From the NCBI RefSeq assembly GCF_900113035.1, contig NZ_FONX01000004.1, positions 62,001 to 126,000 of the forward strand: DNA of 64,000 nucleotides, given 5' to 3'. The stretch is from Paracidovorax wautersii (lineage in GTDB: Bacteria > Pseudomonadota > Gammaproteobacteria > Burkholderiales > Burkholderiaceae_C). Both the position numbers and the translations under genes were made by a program. The notes beneath the pieces are model-generated. The model worked only from the letters and a program-made list of their open reading frames with translations, made no database searches and was not told the origin of the DNA. Shown here piece after piece: positions 63,383-64,000 of this stretch. Position 1 is the stretch's first letter; each line of letters opens with the position of its first letter.

Positions 63383-64000
63383 GCGCTGCCAGCGCGGCGG
63401 AAACGGCGGACAGCGCGGCAGCGCCCGACGGCCTGCCGCAGCCGGCGCGCTCGCGCGCCATGCTGGTCATCATCCTGGGCCTGACGCTGGGGGTGATGGA
63501 CATCAGCATCGTCAACCTGGCGCTGCCGGGCATCGCGCGCGAACTGCAGGCCGGCGCGTCCGACGCGATCTGGATCGTCAACGCCTACCAGCTCGCCGCG
63601 CTGGTGCTGCTGCTGCCGCTGGCCGCGCTGGGCGACCGCCTGGGCTACCGGCGCGTCTATCTGGTGGGCATGGCGGTGTTCACCGTGGCCTCGGTGGGGG
63701 CCATGCTGGCCACGTCGCTGAACGGGCTGATCCTGGCGCGGGCGCTGCAGGGCGCGGGCTCGGCCGGCATCATGAGCGTGAATGCGGCCATGGTGCGGCT
63801 GATCTACCCGCGTGCCCTGCTGGGCCGGGGCGTGGCGCTCAATTCGCTGGTGGTGGCGGGCGCCACCATGGCGGGGCCGTCGGTGGCGGCGGCCATCCTC
63901 TCGGTCGCCAGCTGGCCGTGGCTCTTCGCGCTCAACCTGCCGCTGGGCATCTTCACGCTGTGGCTGGGCCGGCGGGCGCTGCCTTTCAACCCGGCCAAGG
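63379..64000 (+). CDS. DHA2-type (EmrB/QacA-like) MFS transporter, 3' end outside window
   Basis: The 207 visible codons start with the ATG overlapping the previous stop (ATGA). They show GVMDISIVNLALPGIARELQA, LAALGDRLGYRRVYLVGM and RALQGAGSAGIMSVNAAMVRLIYP, typical of 14-helix proton antiporters. A 28-residue Ala-rich soluble start precedes helix 1. Substrate unknown, and the end is cut by the window. Confidence 0.88.
   Translation, partial: MSAASAAETADSAAAPDGLPQPARSRAMLVIILGLTLGVMDISIVNLALPGIARELQAGASDAIWIVNAYQLAALVLLLPLAALGDRLGYRRVYLVGMAVFTVASVGAMLATSLNGLILARALQGAGSAGIMSVNAAMVRLIYPRALLGRGVALNSLVVAGATMAGPSVAAAILSVASWPWLFALNLPLGIFTLWLGRRALPFNPAK

Overview
The window is GC-rich chromosomal DNA of a betaproteobacterium. 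Gene order (yebC-purD-hemF, rsfS-rlmH-maf-rng, pepA facing lptFG, holC), a trimeric-type porin with a C-terminal Phe, and many CoA and branched-chain-type ABC genes point to Comamonadaceae, most likely Acidovorax or a close relative. This placement is by recognition of protein families, not by a search. No rRNA, tRNA, CRISPR, phage or plasmid genes were seen.

Layout. 1-8060: partial rlhA-type U32 protein (-), an orphan LivK-type binding protein, a TadA deaminase fused to a degenerate dehalogenase-like domain, LdcA, and a penicillin-acylase-family hydrolase. 8078-12000: an IclR regulator divergent from a porin, then a chemotaxis receptor (-). 12395-12705: a cluster of miniature inverted-repeat elements. 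12706-14211: a YjgR-type ATPase (-). 14283-21360: a housekeeping block (yebC, purD, hemF, rsfS, rlmH, maf, rng) interrupted by a second copy of the 268-bp element. 21376-26237: a minus-strand run lptF-lptG-cbiX-cysB-like-aminotransferase. 26261-30048: pepA, holC, a small Pro-rich protein, and a second orphan LivK. 30295-33988: minus-strand selO-msrB-yciB-bolA-ppiC. 34188-44627: a catabolic block with a CoA ligase, a complete liv-type importer, a FadB-like fusion and a thiolase. 44774-52100: a sulfonate/amine-like unit (exporter, NTF2-like protein, FAD oxidoreductase, MocR regulator, TauABC-type importer). 52176-59040: acyl-CoA dehydrogenase, two SDRs, a hot-dog thioesterase, a CurA-like reductase, GNAT and GST. 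59071-64000: small membrane and hypothetical proteins and two MFS transporters, the last cut by the window end.

The most unusual content is non-coding. Two 268-bp elements (12438-12705 and 18826-19093) have about 25-bp terminal inverted repeats and TNA target duplications, and an internal fold in which several base pairs change on both sides between the copies. One copy carries TTA on both sides and the other TGA; in each case one TNA is the stop codon of the neighbouring gene. Separately, pairs of direct repeats related to ACTGGCACCA, always 22 bp apart, lie upstream of the FAD oxidoreductase, the NTF2-exporter pair and tauA. They define a probable MocR regulon. A short palindromic repeat family around ATAGCTGC is scattered at seven sites, one of them inside an acyl-CoA dehydrogenase gene.
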